Assembly (NCBI RefSeq): GCF_019711685.1
Contig: NZ_JAIGYQ010000001.1
Coordinates: 124,001 to 188,000, forward strand
Length of the DNA stretch: 64,000 bases
Source: Helicobacter turcicus
GTDB taxonomy: Bacteria > Campylobacterota > Campylobacteria > Campylobacterales > Helicobacteraceae
Direction: 5' to 3'
Shown: piece after piece, positions 29,701-37,503 of the stretch
Layout: every line of letters starts with the position of its first letter
Numbering within the stretch: position 1 is the first letter of the stretch
Notes under the pieces: model-generated
Databases searched by the model: none
Seen by the model: the letters and a program-made list of their open reading frames with translations, nothing else
Told to the model about the DNA's origin: nothing
Program-made: the position numbers and the translations under genes

Positions 29701-30518
29701 CCTCTAGTTTCTTGCAGTGCGTTTAAACTGCCCTCGCTTGATTTGCTATTTAGGGGTGTAGCATTATCACTAAAGCGGGGGGTTAATTCTAGCTCTACAC
29801 TATAAATTCTTTTGCCATTTTCTACACTTTCTTTTATGGTAATGAGTGCATTATTATCCTTAAAAGCACTATTAAATCTATGAATAATTACATTTTTCTC
29901 ACCGCTTTTGTGTGGCTCACTCTTTGCTAAATACGCTTTTGCAAAGAGATTCTCAATGTCTGCTACTGCGCTTAAGTGTTCTGCGCGTGTAAATCCATTT
30001 TTAAGGCTTTTATTCACTGCGCTGTTGCTAATCATCTTATTAATGGAATCTTTACTTAAATATGCTTCGTAATTATCCGCACTTTTAATAAAGCCTTTTT
30101 GCATTAATGGCGTGAGCTTCTGCATTAATACTTCTCTCACTTCGCTTGTCTTTGCGGTGTTTAAATCTAAATTTTGGCTTTGTGCATTTTTTGTTTGCTT
30201 TGCTTGTCCTTTTGCCTTTTTAAATGCTTCGTGCTTCTCTTTTAGCTGTGGAAGTAAGTCTAAAAGTGTGCTAGTTGTGTTTGTAGGTTGTCCGCTTTTA
30301 ATGCTAAGTGTTGCAAAATCATAAATGTCCGCACTGCTTAGAGGTCTCCCTGCAGTCCATAAAGTAGGCTCTAGCTCTACTCTTAGATTCTCTTTAACAT
30401 CTCTTAAAAACTCATAAAGTCTTGCACTTGGATTCTCTAGCTCTCTAAATCTAGCAAAAGAATATCCTATAATTTTCCCTATAAAATCATCATAAAGGCT
30501 TGGATTAATTTCAAGCAT
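26715..30518 (-). CDS. Phage/ICE-type polyvalent protein with barnase/EndoU/colicin-like nuclease domains
   Basis: A 1267-residue, Lys/Glu-rich protein made of several modules separated by linkers containing IIPQ. Around 155-247 (KNGFTRAEHLSAVADI, IIHRFNSAFKDNNALITIKES), 420-545 (NLVEPTFKNPDFKFD), 620-735 (VRVTIDSNAINHTLKRHG, VLVSYKQVNGYFV) and 985-1150 (GEIDLVWGEITD, KGFGLAHIMDKR) it resembles the PBECR-type (barnase-EndoU-colicin E5/D-RelE-like) nuclease domains of large mobile-element proteins. Such products are annotated in Helicobacter ICEs as putative barnase/colicin E5 family endoribonucleases. The apparent start codon lies in hsdM-derived sequence without a ribosome binding site, so this is probably the 3' part of a longer gene. 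Domain names rest on memory of sequence patterns. Confidence 0.6.
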   Translation of the reverse strand: MLEINPSLYDDFIGKIIGYSFARFRELENPSARLYEFLRDVKENLRVELEPTLWTAGRPLSSADIYDFATLSIKSGQPTNTTSTLLDLLPQLKEKHEAFKKAKGQAKQTKNAQSQNLDLNTAKTSEVREVLMQKLTPLMQKGFIKSADNYEAYLSKDSINKMISNSAVNKSLKNGFTRAEHLSAVADIENLFAKAYLAKSEPHKSGEKNVIIHRFNSAFKDNNALITIKESVENGKRIYSVELELTPRFSDNATPLNSKSSEGSLNALQETRGGIKSESSIVKTDDSIIPQSTQIPQKLNADEIIDVEIIQSAPLQKQIAYKRYNARGNLIAKLQDQLSTLKPDSATFKAKEQKLLELKRKNEVEAEEFKLVNPTREELKPKERTQTSYNAQSQAKETLTKQDKEKLKESLEQLAPAQMPKILSVDEFLKALDNFQNKENFIKHLQSKNDDKSRLMYLNLVEPTFKNPDFKFDKIENKVAKEKRIKKFTDGKDFFYLLATKDNDKTLLTGFKTNKINTILKEFEGLDTDIIQAFIRQGSKQDTQGLGYQNAIIPQSTQIPQKQGIKEEIKQLIDTSAQKGREMQIIEQENFTPEVVEYIQKQNKKVAIEKLSQEEAEALGFKYPQDVRVTIDSNAINHTLKRHGAQSNLAQKSGQQAVEYSDIAKYREYVKNADETLKSADNSGSNVLVSYKQVNGYFVAVEQIKKKNNELGFKTLFKGMGNYKDSMSYKNTKAKAQTLSIGYEPSANSFALAKSLNSEVLLSHSQRPSTIPSLNLESQMINNTSDIIPQLEKAIKEAEQKQPYKAQIKPILESLQKEWREDENRIILHWKERVNGKLVKRTPNLRSEESIKNTLEVYKDYKEKDASREIQILQKALDAILLEKNKAKQSQEAIKAEIKDLEEKLQKQIAKSNNLDIFADVTHQRLKLYSNKYQSDSAYINKLKKDGYYTDNIVNDIKKVRESIQNTYNITPIKDFGTNYAEYYRDGSGAIKKILAEAEDFSKRKSLGKLSEEEKAQGTFKGQVAGAFYREDLEELSGSGEIDLVWGEITDKEAHKGFGLAHIMDKRKSEFIKEGLSAQEAEQKALEFVESLPKMIENAELETKNNVHTLIFKDNTKEFRIGLSKGWNGKGDNEWIITAYEKENAETSYHDTFTPKEPLGNLSDIIPQLEKAIKEEDLGTLSPKPKITDKSDNAVSNLEAIIPQKTNAKNIKLKRAVLNYAEDLLSQDTKHAFLGNPKEELKAYYEYFKEADYPVPNLREPKEYVKI
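26993..27032. repeat. 40-bp direct repeat, copy 1 (linker of the polyvalent gene)
   Basis: Perfectly identical to 28127-28166. On the minus strand it encodes SDIIPQLEKAIKE. Shorter IIPQ-coding matches (TGTGGTATAAT) recur near 26905, 28855 and 29648. Confidence 0.9.
28127..28166. repeat. 40-bp direct repeat, copy 2
   Basis: Identical to 26993-27032. The two copies sit at domain borders 1.1 kb apart in the same gene and could recombine to delete or swap the module between them. Confidence 0.9.
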
Positions 30519-30777
30519 TGCATTATCTAAAAGGCTGCAAATGTTGCTTTACTTGGCGTTTTCCATAATGTAGCCCCAGCGCACCTTGTGTCACTAAAAA
30601 TGCGTTATATGCGAGGTATTCGTCTCTATATTCAATATCTCCACCCTCATCTTGCATTTTCTTAAAAGTGACTTGAAAGCTATCAGAAATGTATTTTAAG
30701 AAAACTAAAACTAAACCTAAACGATGTGCTTGTATTCGGTAGCGTCAATTTTTTTGCGTAATTTGTCCGCGGATTTA
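30504..30777 (-). pseudogene. N-terminal fragment of a type I methyltransferase (hsdM relic)
   Basis: On the minus strand, pieces typical of the HsdM N-terminal region appear in order but in shifting frames: SADKLRKKIDATEYKHIV, then LGLVLVFLKYISDSF, then DIEYRDEYLAYN, then WGYIMENAK, then SNICSLLDNAMLEI. At least two frameshifts and one stop interrupt it. The last piece is in frame with, and provides the ATG of, the polyvalent protein gene, so foreign DNA joined the hsdM sequence here. With the hsdS relic on the other side it outlines a former hsdM-hsdS operon. Confidence 0.78.
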
Positions 30778-31010
30778 AAAAGTATTTAAGCTAAAGTTTT
30801 ATGCGTCATAAAGAGCCTTTTTAAAGGTGAGATTCTTTAATTTTGACATAATTTTACTTATAAATAAATGCACCTTTTTAATTAAAAAACGCACTCTTTA
30901 GTAAAAAGGCTCAATATCGCCTTAGGGATTGGTTGTTTTATTTATCTACATTGACAAAATGCGCGCATACTCCTCCACCTCGTGTTTCTGTTACATACCA
31001 ATCTCTAGCA
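30778..31010. other. Non-coding gap between the hsdM relic and the DUF262 gene
   Basis: No complete gene. On the minus strand a short open piece just after the stop of the DUF262 gene (about 30940-31010) reads ARDWYVTETRGGG and ends at a stop; it may be the tail of another lost gene. I cannot assign it. Confidence 0.4.
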
Positions 31011-32768
31011 CTATTTCTCCCCAAAAACAGCCTTAAAAAATTCTGCAAATCTCTGATAAATCTGCTCATCTCTCTTTTGAATATCTTCTTTTAACCAATC
31101 TTTTTGAGTGCTATTTGCTAAATCTTGTGCTTCTACATAATAAGAATTTTTATATCTCTCTTTCTTTTTGTGAAAATATCCATTCCCTGCTTCTATATTT
31201 TCTTTCTTTTCAAGCAGCATTTTATTGCCAATATGTTCTAAAAACACTTTTGCATATTCTTCATTCCAACCATTATAATTTGTATCTTGCCATTTTTTAG
31301 GGAAAATATGCTCAATTTCTGATTTAGCTAGAGTGTAATTCTTCCCATTTTTGTTCCATTGTGTTTCTTGTTTATCACTATATAACAGAGCATAAACAGC
31401 AAGAATATAGCGAACTTGTTTAGCAAGAGCTCTGCTAGAAAAATCTAAAAAATTTTCTAATGGAGGCACTTTTAAGTTAGGTAGATTTATACCTGTCTCA
31501 AAAATACATTCTGTTTTGTTCTCAATAATATTTGCATTGGCTTTCATAAATCCCCAAAATACTCCAGAACTTCCACCCTTTCCATACATAAGTCCTAAAG
31601 CATTATAAGCCACAACTTGAGGCAAGACACTATCAAAAATATCGTTATTTTTATCCTTATCAAATTTATAAAAACACACGCTAACAACCATTTGCCATAA
31701 TTTATTTTGATAAATATTTAAAACTGCAAAATATTTTTGTGCTTTAAGACTTAAATAATCATAAGGATTGCACCAAAATTCACCTAATCTTTGAATAAAT
31801 TCAAAAGTTTCATCTTGTTTCAACAAATCCTCATTAGCTGCAAAATTTACTTTTTTCTTTTTAGAATTTACTCTATCTTTTTGTGTCCAAAACTCAAGCA
31901 CACCGGGAATAACCGTATCTACTTCCTTATGCTCTGCTCTAATGATATGTTCATATTGGGCAAATAAAAAACTTATATCTTCTTTATTTAGATAATTTGA
32001 ATTTTGGATTTTACTTTCTAACTCTTTCCACTCCTTTGCAAATTTATTTTTTTCACTTTCTTCTCTCTTTCTCTCAAAAATTAAGCCTTTAAAAATATCG
32101 GCTGGACTTAAAGAAACCCCTCTATTATTTAAGGTATTAAAAATTCTTAAAGCCTTATCACGTCCATCACATTCAATGGGTAAAATTACACATAAATTTA
32201 ATAAACATAAACAAAAATCAAACCACTCTGAGGGCTTATTTTTAGCCAATTCATCAATTTTATTTTGAAAGAAAATAAAATTTTTCTCATATAAGGATAA
32301 ATTTTTACTCTCTTTGTCTATATCTAAAGTGTCTTTAAAAAGATTTTCTAATTTTAGATTATCCGAATCTGTCGCTACTTCACTTTTAAAATGTGTGTTT
32401 TCAAAATCAATCTCTCCTGTTAAGGGACTCATATCCCATAAACAAGAGGCGAGATTGCTTTTAAGTTTATCAATCCCATTCTGCCCTCTTGCCTTTTCGT
32501 ATAAGGCGCGTATCAAAAGATTTAAAGTTGTTGTCCTTTGTTGCCCATCAATGATATTTTGTCTGCCATTTTCCTTATATATTACAACAGAACCCAAAAA
32601 ATATTCTTCATCTTCGTCTTTATTGTCAAAAAAATTACAAACATCGTCCCAAAGTTGTTCGCACTCATCTTCTGACCAAACATAATTTCTTTGATATATA
32701 GGGATTAAAAATTTATTTTTTGATAAATAATCAAAAACACTTTTCCTCTCCGCTCTCATTTCTGCCAT
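31011..32768 (-). CDS. DUF262/DUF1524 protein (GmrSD-like, predicted defence nuclease)
   Basis: A 585-residue protein. The N-terminal DUF262 region has IPIYQRNYVW and the conserved IDGQQRTTTL near 75-85, the ParB-like NTP-binding signature. The C-terminal DUF1524 region has a His-Me finger-like motif (SEIEHIFPKKW, then GNKMLLEKKENIEAGNG). GmrSD-type enzymes of this architecture cleave modified phage DNA; other DUF262 proteins have regulatory or toxin-like roles. GGAG precedes the ATG at 32768. It is the last gene before the type I relics, and its context among restriction genes supports a defence role. Target and cofactor are unknown. Confidence 0.75.
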   Translation of the reverse strand: MAEMRAERKSVFDYLSKNKFLIPIYQRNYVWSEDECEQLWDDVCNFFDNKDEDEEYFLGSVVIYKENGRQNIIDGQQRTTTLNLLIRALYEKARGQNGIDKLKSNLASCLWDMSPLTGEIDFENTHFKSEVATDSDNLKLENLFKDTLDIDKESKNLSLYEKNFIFFQNKIDELAKNKPSEWFDFCLCLLNLCVILPIECDGRDKALRIFNTLNNRGVSLSPADIFKGLIFERKREESEKNKFAKEWKELESKIQNSNYLNKEDISFLFAQYEHIIRAEHKEVDTVIPGVLEFWTQKDRVNSKKKKVNFAANEDLLKQDETFEFIQRLGEFWCNPYDYLSLKAQKYFAVLNIYQNKLWQMVVSVCFYKFDKDKNNDIFDSVLPQVVAYNALGLMYGKGGSSGVFWGFMKANANIIENKTECIFETGINLPNLKVPPLENFLDFSSRALAKQVRYILAVYALLYSDKQETQWNKNGKNYTLAKSEIEHIFPKKWQDTNYNGWNEEYAKVFLEHIGNKMLLEKKENIEAGNGYFHKKKERYKNSYYVEAQDLANSTQKDWLKEDIQKRDEQIYQRFAEFFKAVFGEK

Positions 32769-32826
32769 TTTTACTCCTTTTTCGCAATTTTTGAGAATAT
32801 TATCATTTTATCTAAAATATGCTTAT

Positions 32827-32934
32827 CTACTCCCACTCTAATTTACTGGATTTGCTAGTGCTTGTCTGCTCCGCGCGGTTAGTATCTATTGCAAATAAAC
32901 CCATACTTTCTAAAAGTTTTACATCACTGATTTT
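32827..32934. repeat. guaA 3'-end-like copy A (diverged)
   Basis: Degenerate copy of the last codons of guaA, minus strand, ending SKSSKLEWE-stop where guaA has [10 protein letters not shown]-stop. The CTACTCCCACTC and CGCGGTTA blocks are kept. Its right half (32881-32934) is nearly identical to copy D. Confidence 0.75.
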
Positions 32935-33045
32935 CGTTAAAAAATTTCCTTTCAATTCCATTTCTTTATCTCTTAATATTTTAACAAAACCATCTCTCAA
33001 ATTTTTATACATTAGGATTAACAAAGTAATTTTCATTCTAAGCAT
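32827..33045 (-). pseudogene. Gene-tail remnant ending in a guaA-like C-terminus
   Basis: A 72-codon open stretch ends with ISDVKLLESMGLFAIDTNR, then a diverged guaA tail. The same LLESMGLFAIDTNR segment occurs at copy D (41.3 kb). The N-terminal part (KEMELKGNF) looks like the end of a restriction or methylase gene whose body is gone. It directly follows the methyltransferase at 33052 and may be untranslated. Confidence 0.5.
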
Positions 33046-33051
33046 TTCAAT

Positions 33052-33867
33052 TTATAAATTTACCTCAAATAAATTTTTTTGTTTATTGCTAGATTTTTGA
33101 AAGTTTGGCAATTTAAATTGTTCTTGAATCTCGCCTTGATTTTCAAGCCGATTTAAAATCATTTCATAATAAGGCTTATGGAGTTCACAACTTAGCCATT
33201 TACGCTTAAGACTTTCACAAAGTATAATCTCGCCACCACTTCCACCAAAAAGAACAAATACAGAATCTCCCTCATTTGTGCAAGATTTTATTAACATCTC
33301 CACAAGTTTAAGTGGAATCTGGCAGGAATGAAAAGTCTTATCCTTACTCACATTTTTAACCAAATCAAAATAAAACCACGAATAAGGCATTCTACCTGTA
33401 TGTCCTTCTTTTAATCTTTGCAAAATTCTTTTATCAGTTGGATTTTGATAGGGCAACGCAATATTATCTTTATAGAAATGATTATCTTTGCTCTTTGTTG
33501 CATGTAATACGCTTCTGTGTGCGGTTGTAAGCCGCCTTTTGCTGTGTCCAACATTGGTATTATACACCCATACATAATCTTGCACATCATAAGCAATAGA
33601 ATCTAAGCATTGCACACGCAAATACGCATTTTGTTTAGGATAGTTCATCATAAAAAGATTTCCACTAGATTTTAAAACGCGCATAGATTCTTTGGCTAAC
33701 TCACAATACCACGCAATATAATCCTCCCATTTTTGTGTATATTTAGAACCATTATAGTTAATTCCTACATTATAATCAGGGTCGCCATAGACCATATCCA
33801 AACACTCATCGGGTAGCGATTTAAGAACCTGTAAAGTATCCTCATTGTAAAGTTTATTAAACTGCAT
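33052..33867 (-). CDS. Type II DNA methyltransferase (beta class, DPDYN motif)
   Basis: A 271-residue methyltransferase. Motif IV is GDPDYNVG near 29-36 (usually DPPY) and comes before motif I, VFVLFGGSGGEI near 200-211, the beta-class order. It probably methylates adenine N6, although N4-cytosine is possible. The Asp replacing the first Pro of DPPY is unusual but is present in some restriction methylases. Its start lies 2 bases after the stop of the upstream endonuclease candidate, forming a two-gene module flanked by guaA-like copies A and B. The recognition sequence cannot be predicted. Confidence 0.8.
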   Translation of the reverse strand: MQFNKLYNEDTLQVLKSLPDECLDMVYGDPDYNVGINYNGSKYTQKWEDYIAWYCELAKESMRVLKSSGNLFMMNYPKQNAYLRVQCLDSIAYDVQDYVWVYNTNVGHSKRRLTTAHRSVLHATKSKDNHFYKDNIALPYQNPTDKRILQRLKEGHTGRMPYSWFYFDLVKNVSKDKTFHSCQIPLKLVEMLIKSCTNEGDSVFVLFGGSGGEIILCESLKRKWLSCELHKPYYEMILNRLENQGEIQEQFKLPNFQKSSNKQKNLFEVNL

Positions 33868-33868
33868 T

Positions 33869-34645
33869 TTAAATCCTTATAAGTTGGTATTCGCATGATT
33901 TTAGAAACTGGATAGAATCTAAATGCAAAGGCTTTTGAAATGTATAAGCCCAGAGTTTGAGACTATCTTTATTGCGAACTAAATAGACACAAATAATCTG
34001 TTTAAAAGCTAAAGCTGAATTGTAATAGTACAAAAAAGGGTGATAAATTTGGTAGATGTTAAAATCTGTTGGGGTTCCATTTTTTGCCTCAAATATACCA
34101 ATAGTGCCTTCAAATTCAAGGGTTAAATCAATTTCAATCTGCTGATTTGTAGCTAGGATTTCTTGCTCATCAAAAAAATATTTTAAACTTGTTTTTGTGC
34201 GATGGGGAAAGTAAGTTTTCGGACGACTTTCAATACTCAAATCTGCAAACTCTAAATCTGCTTCAAATAAAAAATGATGCAAAATTCTTTGATTGTTTGC
34301 TACGCTTAAAATATTGCTTTCACTATCATTGTATTCATTAAGCAAACTTTTTTTATATTGCCATTTTATAGAATCTTGCAAAAGTTCAAAGGGGTGATAA
34401 AGCTTGTTTATGCCTTGAATAAACTGATGATACCCTCCACCTAGATGAAGTAAACATATATCTCGCTTTTTAAAAAGTAGAGGGAGTTTATCGCTAGAAT
34501 CTAGCTTTGTTGCGGCAAATGGATTGCCAAAGCCGTGTTTTTTGGAGAATTCTTTAACTAAATCATTATGAAATTTAAAATTCCTTTGTTCTTGGCAGTG
34601 TTTAAATAAATCCTCTAAAACCAAATGCTTTTTATTTGTTTTCAT
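33869..34645 (-). CDS. Predicted type II restriction endonuclease (partner of the DPDYN methylase)
   Basis: A 258-residue protein with a PD-(D/E)xK-like core near 165-185: IEIDLTLEFEGTIGIFEAKNG, where Asp, Glu and Lys are spaced as in restriction nucleases. The gene lies immediately upstream of a methyltransferase with a 1-base gap and begins five bases after guaA-like copy B. The Shine-Dalgarno sequence AGGAG is provided by the altered end of that copy. I do not know its recognition site; the function is inferred from motif and gene pairing. Confidence 0.7.
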   Translation of the reverse strand: MKTNKKHLVLEDLFKHCQEQRNFKFHNDLVKEFSKKHGFGNPFAATKLDSSDKLPLLFKKRDICLLHLGGGYHQFIQGINKLYHPFELLQDSIKWQYKKSLLNEYNDSESNILSVANNQRILHHFLFEADLEFADLSIESRPKTYFPHRTKTSLKYFFDEQEILATNQQIEIDLTLEFEGTIGIFEAKNGTPTDFNIYQIYHPFLYYYNSALAFKQIICVYLVRNKDSLKLWAYTFQKPLHLDSIQFLKSCEYQLIRI

Positions 34646-34650
34646 AATTT

Positions 34651-34720
34651 CTCACTCCTATTCTAATTTACTTATCGGATTTGCTAGTGCTTGTCTGCTC
34701 CGCGCGGTTAATGCCCTCTA
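34651..34720. repeat. guaA 3'-end-like copy B (diverged, with internal stop)
   Basis: Minus-strand reading EGINRAEQTSTSKSDK-stop corresponds to [16 protein letters not shown] of guaA. Shared blocks are GCGCGGTTAATGCCCTCTA and GGATTTGCTAGTG (the latter shared with copy A). It separates two restriction modules. Confidence 0.75.
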
Positions 34721-34729
34721 AAATCGTTC

Positions 34730-35277
34730 TTATCCATTTTTAATAACCTTTAAAATTTGCAAAATGTCATAATTATGATTCTTGCTTAAAATTCCAAAAA
34801 TCTTAAAGCATTCAAGCAAAAAATTCTTATCTTTAGAATCTAAAATAAGATAAGCGCATTCTTTGACTTCTGCCACTCTGCCTAAAAGTGATAGCATATT
34901 TTCTTTTGCTTTGAGCTCTGTGATTGGAAAACATACATAAAGCATAGGTTGCACACCTATTGCCCTTTGTTTTTCTTTAATTACAATCTCAAGCAAAATA
35001 TCAAAATGACCAAATTTATGCACCAAAAGTGGATATTTCACTTCACTTACATAAAATTCTATATCTAAAATTTGTCTCTGCCTTGGGTGGCTTCTAAAAA
35101 TTTGCAAATCCTCCCTGCTGTCTATGAAATCCTCATTATCAAGATTTTGTAAAAATGTGCAAAGATTTTCAATTTCTGCCTTGTTGATAATCCCCTACTG
35201 CACGAAATAATATAAATACTCACTTAACTCATAAAGTGCTTTATTTTTTCTTTGCTCCGATAAATTCGCTATCTTGC
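34730..35277 (-). pseudogene. Broken gene next to guaA copy B, possible endonuclease remnant
   Basis: On the minus strand one frame reads NKALYELSEYLYYFVQ, a TAG stop, then GIINKAEIENLCTFLQ and on through LQIFRSHPRQRQILDIEFY to VIKNG-stop. Without the TAG, which interrupts an otherwise continuous frame, the protein would be about 180 residues; its 5' end has no start codon and overlaps the small gene at 35241. A downstream TTG could start a 125-residue product. The context (after two methylases) suggests a damaged partner nuclease. I see no catalytic motif. Confidence 0.5.
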
Positions 35278-35495
35278 AATGTGCTGAATGCTAACTTTTC
35301 TTTATCACTTTTATCCACATCATAGCCGATTTGCCACTCTACATAATGCTTTTGAGAGAATGGAACTTGCCTTGTTGGAGTTGGAATTCCATATTCATAA
35401 AAACTATTTCTTATCTTTACTCTAATCTTGCCACTTTGTGTTGTAAGCGGAAGCTCTGCAAAAATTTTATTATTTTCTAGTTTTTCAATCCTCAT
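35241..35495 (-). CDS. Small protein in the restriction island, unknown
   Basis: An 84-residue protein, rich in Lys and Glu, with the blocks KIRVKIRNSFYEYGIPTPTR and QKHYVEWQIGYDVD. It overlaps the end of the methyltransferase at 35485 by 11 bases, so it is probably translated with it. I do not recognise the family. It could be a real accessory protein of the module or the N-terminal piece of the broken gene that follows in another frame. Confidence 0.5.
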   Translation of the reverse strand: MRIEKLENNKIFAELPLTTQSGKIRVKIRNSFYEYGIPTPTRQVPFSQKHYVEWQIGYDVDKSDKEKLAFSTLQDSEFIGAKKK

Positions 35496-36591
35496 AATGC
35501 TTTCCTAATAATTTTCTAAAATAATCTTCAATTTCTGGGCTTAAAATCTTACTTTCACTTGCTTTGATAAATGCAGATTCTAAGGCTTGAAATTTCTTAA
35601 AATCTATCAAAATATCACAATTTCCAAAATAATAAGGAATATGGGTAATCATCATTTTAAACACATCAACATAACAATAAAGGCTATATTTTTCTTTTGC
35701 AACATAAATTGTATTGGTATTTTCTTTTGTTATAAAAGTCTTTGAACGCCGCAGAGCATTAATATCGCGCAAAGTATAAAACATCGCTACTTTTTGCCTA
35801 GAATCCACACGTTTTTTATTAGGATATTTATCAATATATTTTGCTATAAAATCAAAATCATTAAGCTTAAAAGATTTGCCCTCTATGGTATAAAAAATAA
35901 AATCACAAATAAAATTATAATCCATTCCTTGATTGTCCCTTTTGTATAAAGCAATAATGATGGGAAAAAATCCCATAGATTTAGGACAGAAAATAGCAGA
36001 ACTAATAATTATAGAATCTATCAAGCAATAATGTTTAATAAAATTCCTCAAGGATTTAAAATTAGATTCCTTAATCAAATAAGAAAGCGGGTGAAGCACA
36101 CAAATATAATCCGCCCTTAATGCATCAAAAGAACGCAAAAAACTAATGCCAATATCTCGCGCTTTAAGATGAGAATCCACAGGAACACAATCACTATTTT
36201 TAAGGTGATTTTGCACGATAGAAGTTTTATCATTATAAGGGGGATTACCTATGATTATAAGCTTGTCATTTTGTGTTAAATTAAATTTCTGTCTTTGGGC
36301 TTGATGTAGCGAATTTGTATGCAAAAGCAAAGGCTTTTGTGTGAAATCCTTAAAGTTTTCTCTTGCTTGTTTTAAAGCTTGTTTGTCAATATCTGCACCA
36401 ATTCTCACTTTAAACCCTTGCAAAGTTAGAAAATTTCCATAGCCACAAGAACTATCAAGCAAAATGTAATCTTTAGTATTTTTAATGTGATTTGCAAGCA
36501 TTGAATGCACGATTTCCACAACAAAATCAGGTGTATAAAAACTGCCTTGATTAATGGTTTGGATTTTATTTAAATGTGTTTGGATAGTCAT
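35485..36591 (-). CDS. N6-adenine DNA methyltransferase (NPPY, gamma type)
   Basis: A 368-residue protein with an AdoMet pocket (LLDSSCGYGNFL near 43-54, GADIDKQAL near 65) and the catalytic motif GNPPYND near 114. Motif I before IV gives the gamma (TaqI/Eco57I-like) order. The C-terminal region should hold the target-recognition domain. It lies between a D12-type methylase (36613) and a small protein, in a four-gene module bounded by guaA copies B and C. Two methylases in one module suggest an asymmetric recognition sequence with one enzyme per strand. Confidence 0.8.
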   Translation of the reverse strand: MTIQTHLNKIQTINQGSFYTPDFVVEIVHSMLANHIKNTKDYILLDSSCGYGNFLTLQGFKVRIGADIDKQALKQARENFKDFTQKPLLLHTNSLHQAQRQKFNLTQNDKLIIIGNPPYNDKTSIVQNHLKNSDCVPVDSHLKARDIGISFLRSFDALRADYICVLHPLSYLIKESNFKSLRNFIKHYCLIDSIIISSAIFCPKSMGFFPIIIALYKRDNQGMDYNFICDFIFYTIEGKSFKLNDFDFIAKYIDKYPNKKRVDSRQKVAMFYTLRDINALRRSKTFITKENTNTIYVAKEKYSLYCYVDVFKMMITHIPYYFGNCDILIDFKKFQALESAFIKASESKILSPEIEDYFRKLLGKHYED

Positions 36592-36612
36592 TTATTCCCT
36601 CTTGCCCTCACT

Positions 36613-37503
36613 CTAGCAGGTTAATTTGCTATTTACATTAGTTAAAGACTCAAAATGAAAATACTTTATACTATTTTTTATTTCAAAATTACTGATTAAA
36701 AGCTCTTTGCCTTTATCTGCCTTCCCTTGTTTGTAGTTATTCATTCCATATTGTAAAGTCCATTCTTGTAGATAAAAATCTTTATATAATTCTCGTATAA
36801 ACTCACTATCATCATAAGTAAGCAAAAACTTATGCTTTGTGTTTTTGAGATTATCGCAAAGCTTTTGATGATTAAAACCTATATGTAAATCCCCTTTTTT
36901 GCCATAGAGCCTTGATTTTATAGTGGAGTAATAAGGCGGGTCTAAAAAGATAAAGACATCTTCGCCCTCTTTTTGCAGGAGATTCTCATAGCTCTCATTG
37001 CTAAAAATAAAATTTTGCAAGATTACATCCATATTTTTAAGTCTCTCGATAGAGCTTTGCGTAAAGCGAGATTCAAAAGCTTTTTGCGAGTATCCACCAC
37101 AATCAACCACTCCACTAAAAGTAATGCGATTAAGCACAAAAAAATCAACAGCCCTTTGAAAACTACTTAAATCTTTATTTCTGCGACTTAAGATATTTTC
37201 ATAGAGCTCTCTGCCATTTTTATAATATTTTCTAATGCTTTGAATTTCGTTGATTAAAGCTTGATTTTGTGTTTTTAGGATGTCCCAAAAACAATACACA
37301 TCTTGATTGAAGTCATTTGCTAAAAATTGAATTTGTTTTTGACACAAAAGATTTTGAGCAAGATAAATCCCCACACTTCCACCTCCAAAAAATGGTTCTC
37401 TATACTCACTAAAACTTGGCGGAAAGTAATCCTTTAAAATCTTAATCGCTCTACTTTTGCCTCCCGGATAACGAAGCGGTGTTTTATAAAATCTAGCATT
37501 CAT
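36613..37503 (-). CDS. D12-class N6-adenine DNA methyltransferase (Dam-like)
   Basis: A 296-residue alpha-class (D12) methylase. The N-terminal TPLRYPGGKSRAIKIL with EPFFGGGSV is the AdoMet-binding part, and FIFLDPPYYS near 194 is motif IV. DPPY with this spacing is typical of restriction-linked Dam-family enzymes. The gene overlaps the upstream endonuclease candidate by 11 bases and is followed by a second methylase. The pair probably protects both strands of an asymmetric site. Confidence 0.88.
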   Translation of the reverse strand: MNARFYKTPLRYPGGKSRAIKILKDYFPPSFSEYREPFFGGGSVGIYLAQNLLCQKQIQFLANDFNQDVYCFWDILKTQNQALINEIQSIRKYYKNGRELYENILSRRNKDLSSFQRAVDFFVLNRITFSGVVDCGGYSQKAFESRFTQSSIERLKNMDVILQNFIFSNESYENLLQKEGEDVFIFLDPPYYSTIKSRLYGKKGDLHIGFNHQKLCDNLKNTKHKFLLTYDDSEFIRELYKDFYLQEWTLQYGMNNYKQGKADKGKELLISNFEIKNSIKYFHFESLTNVNSKLTC

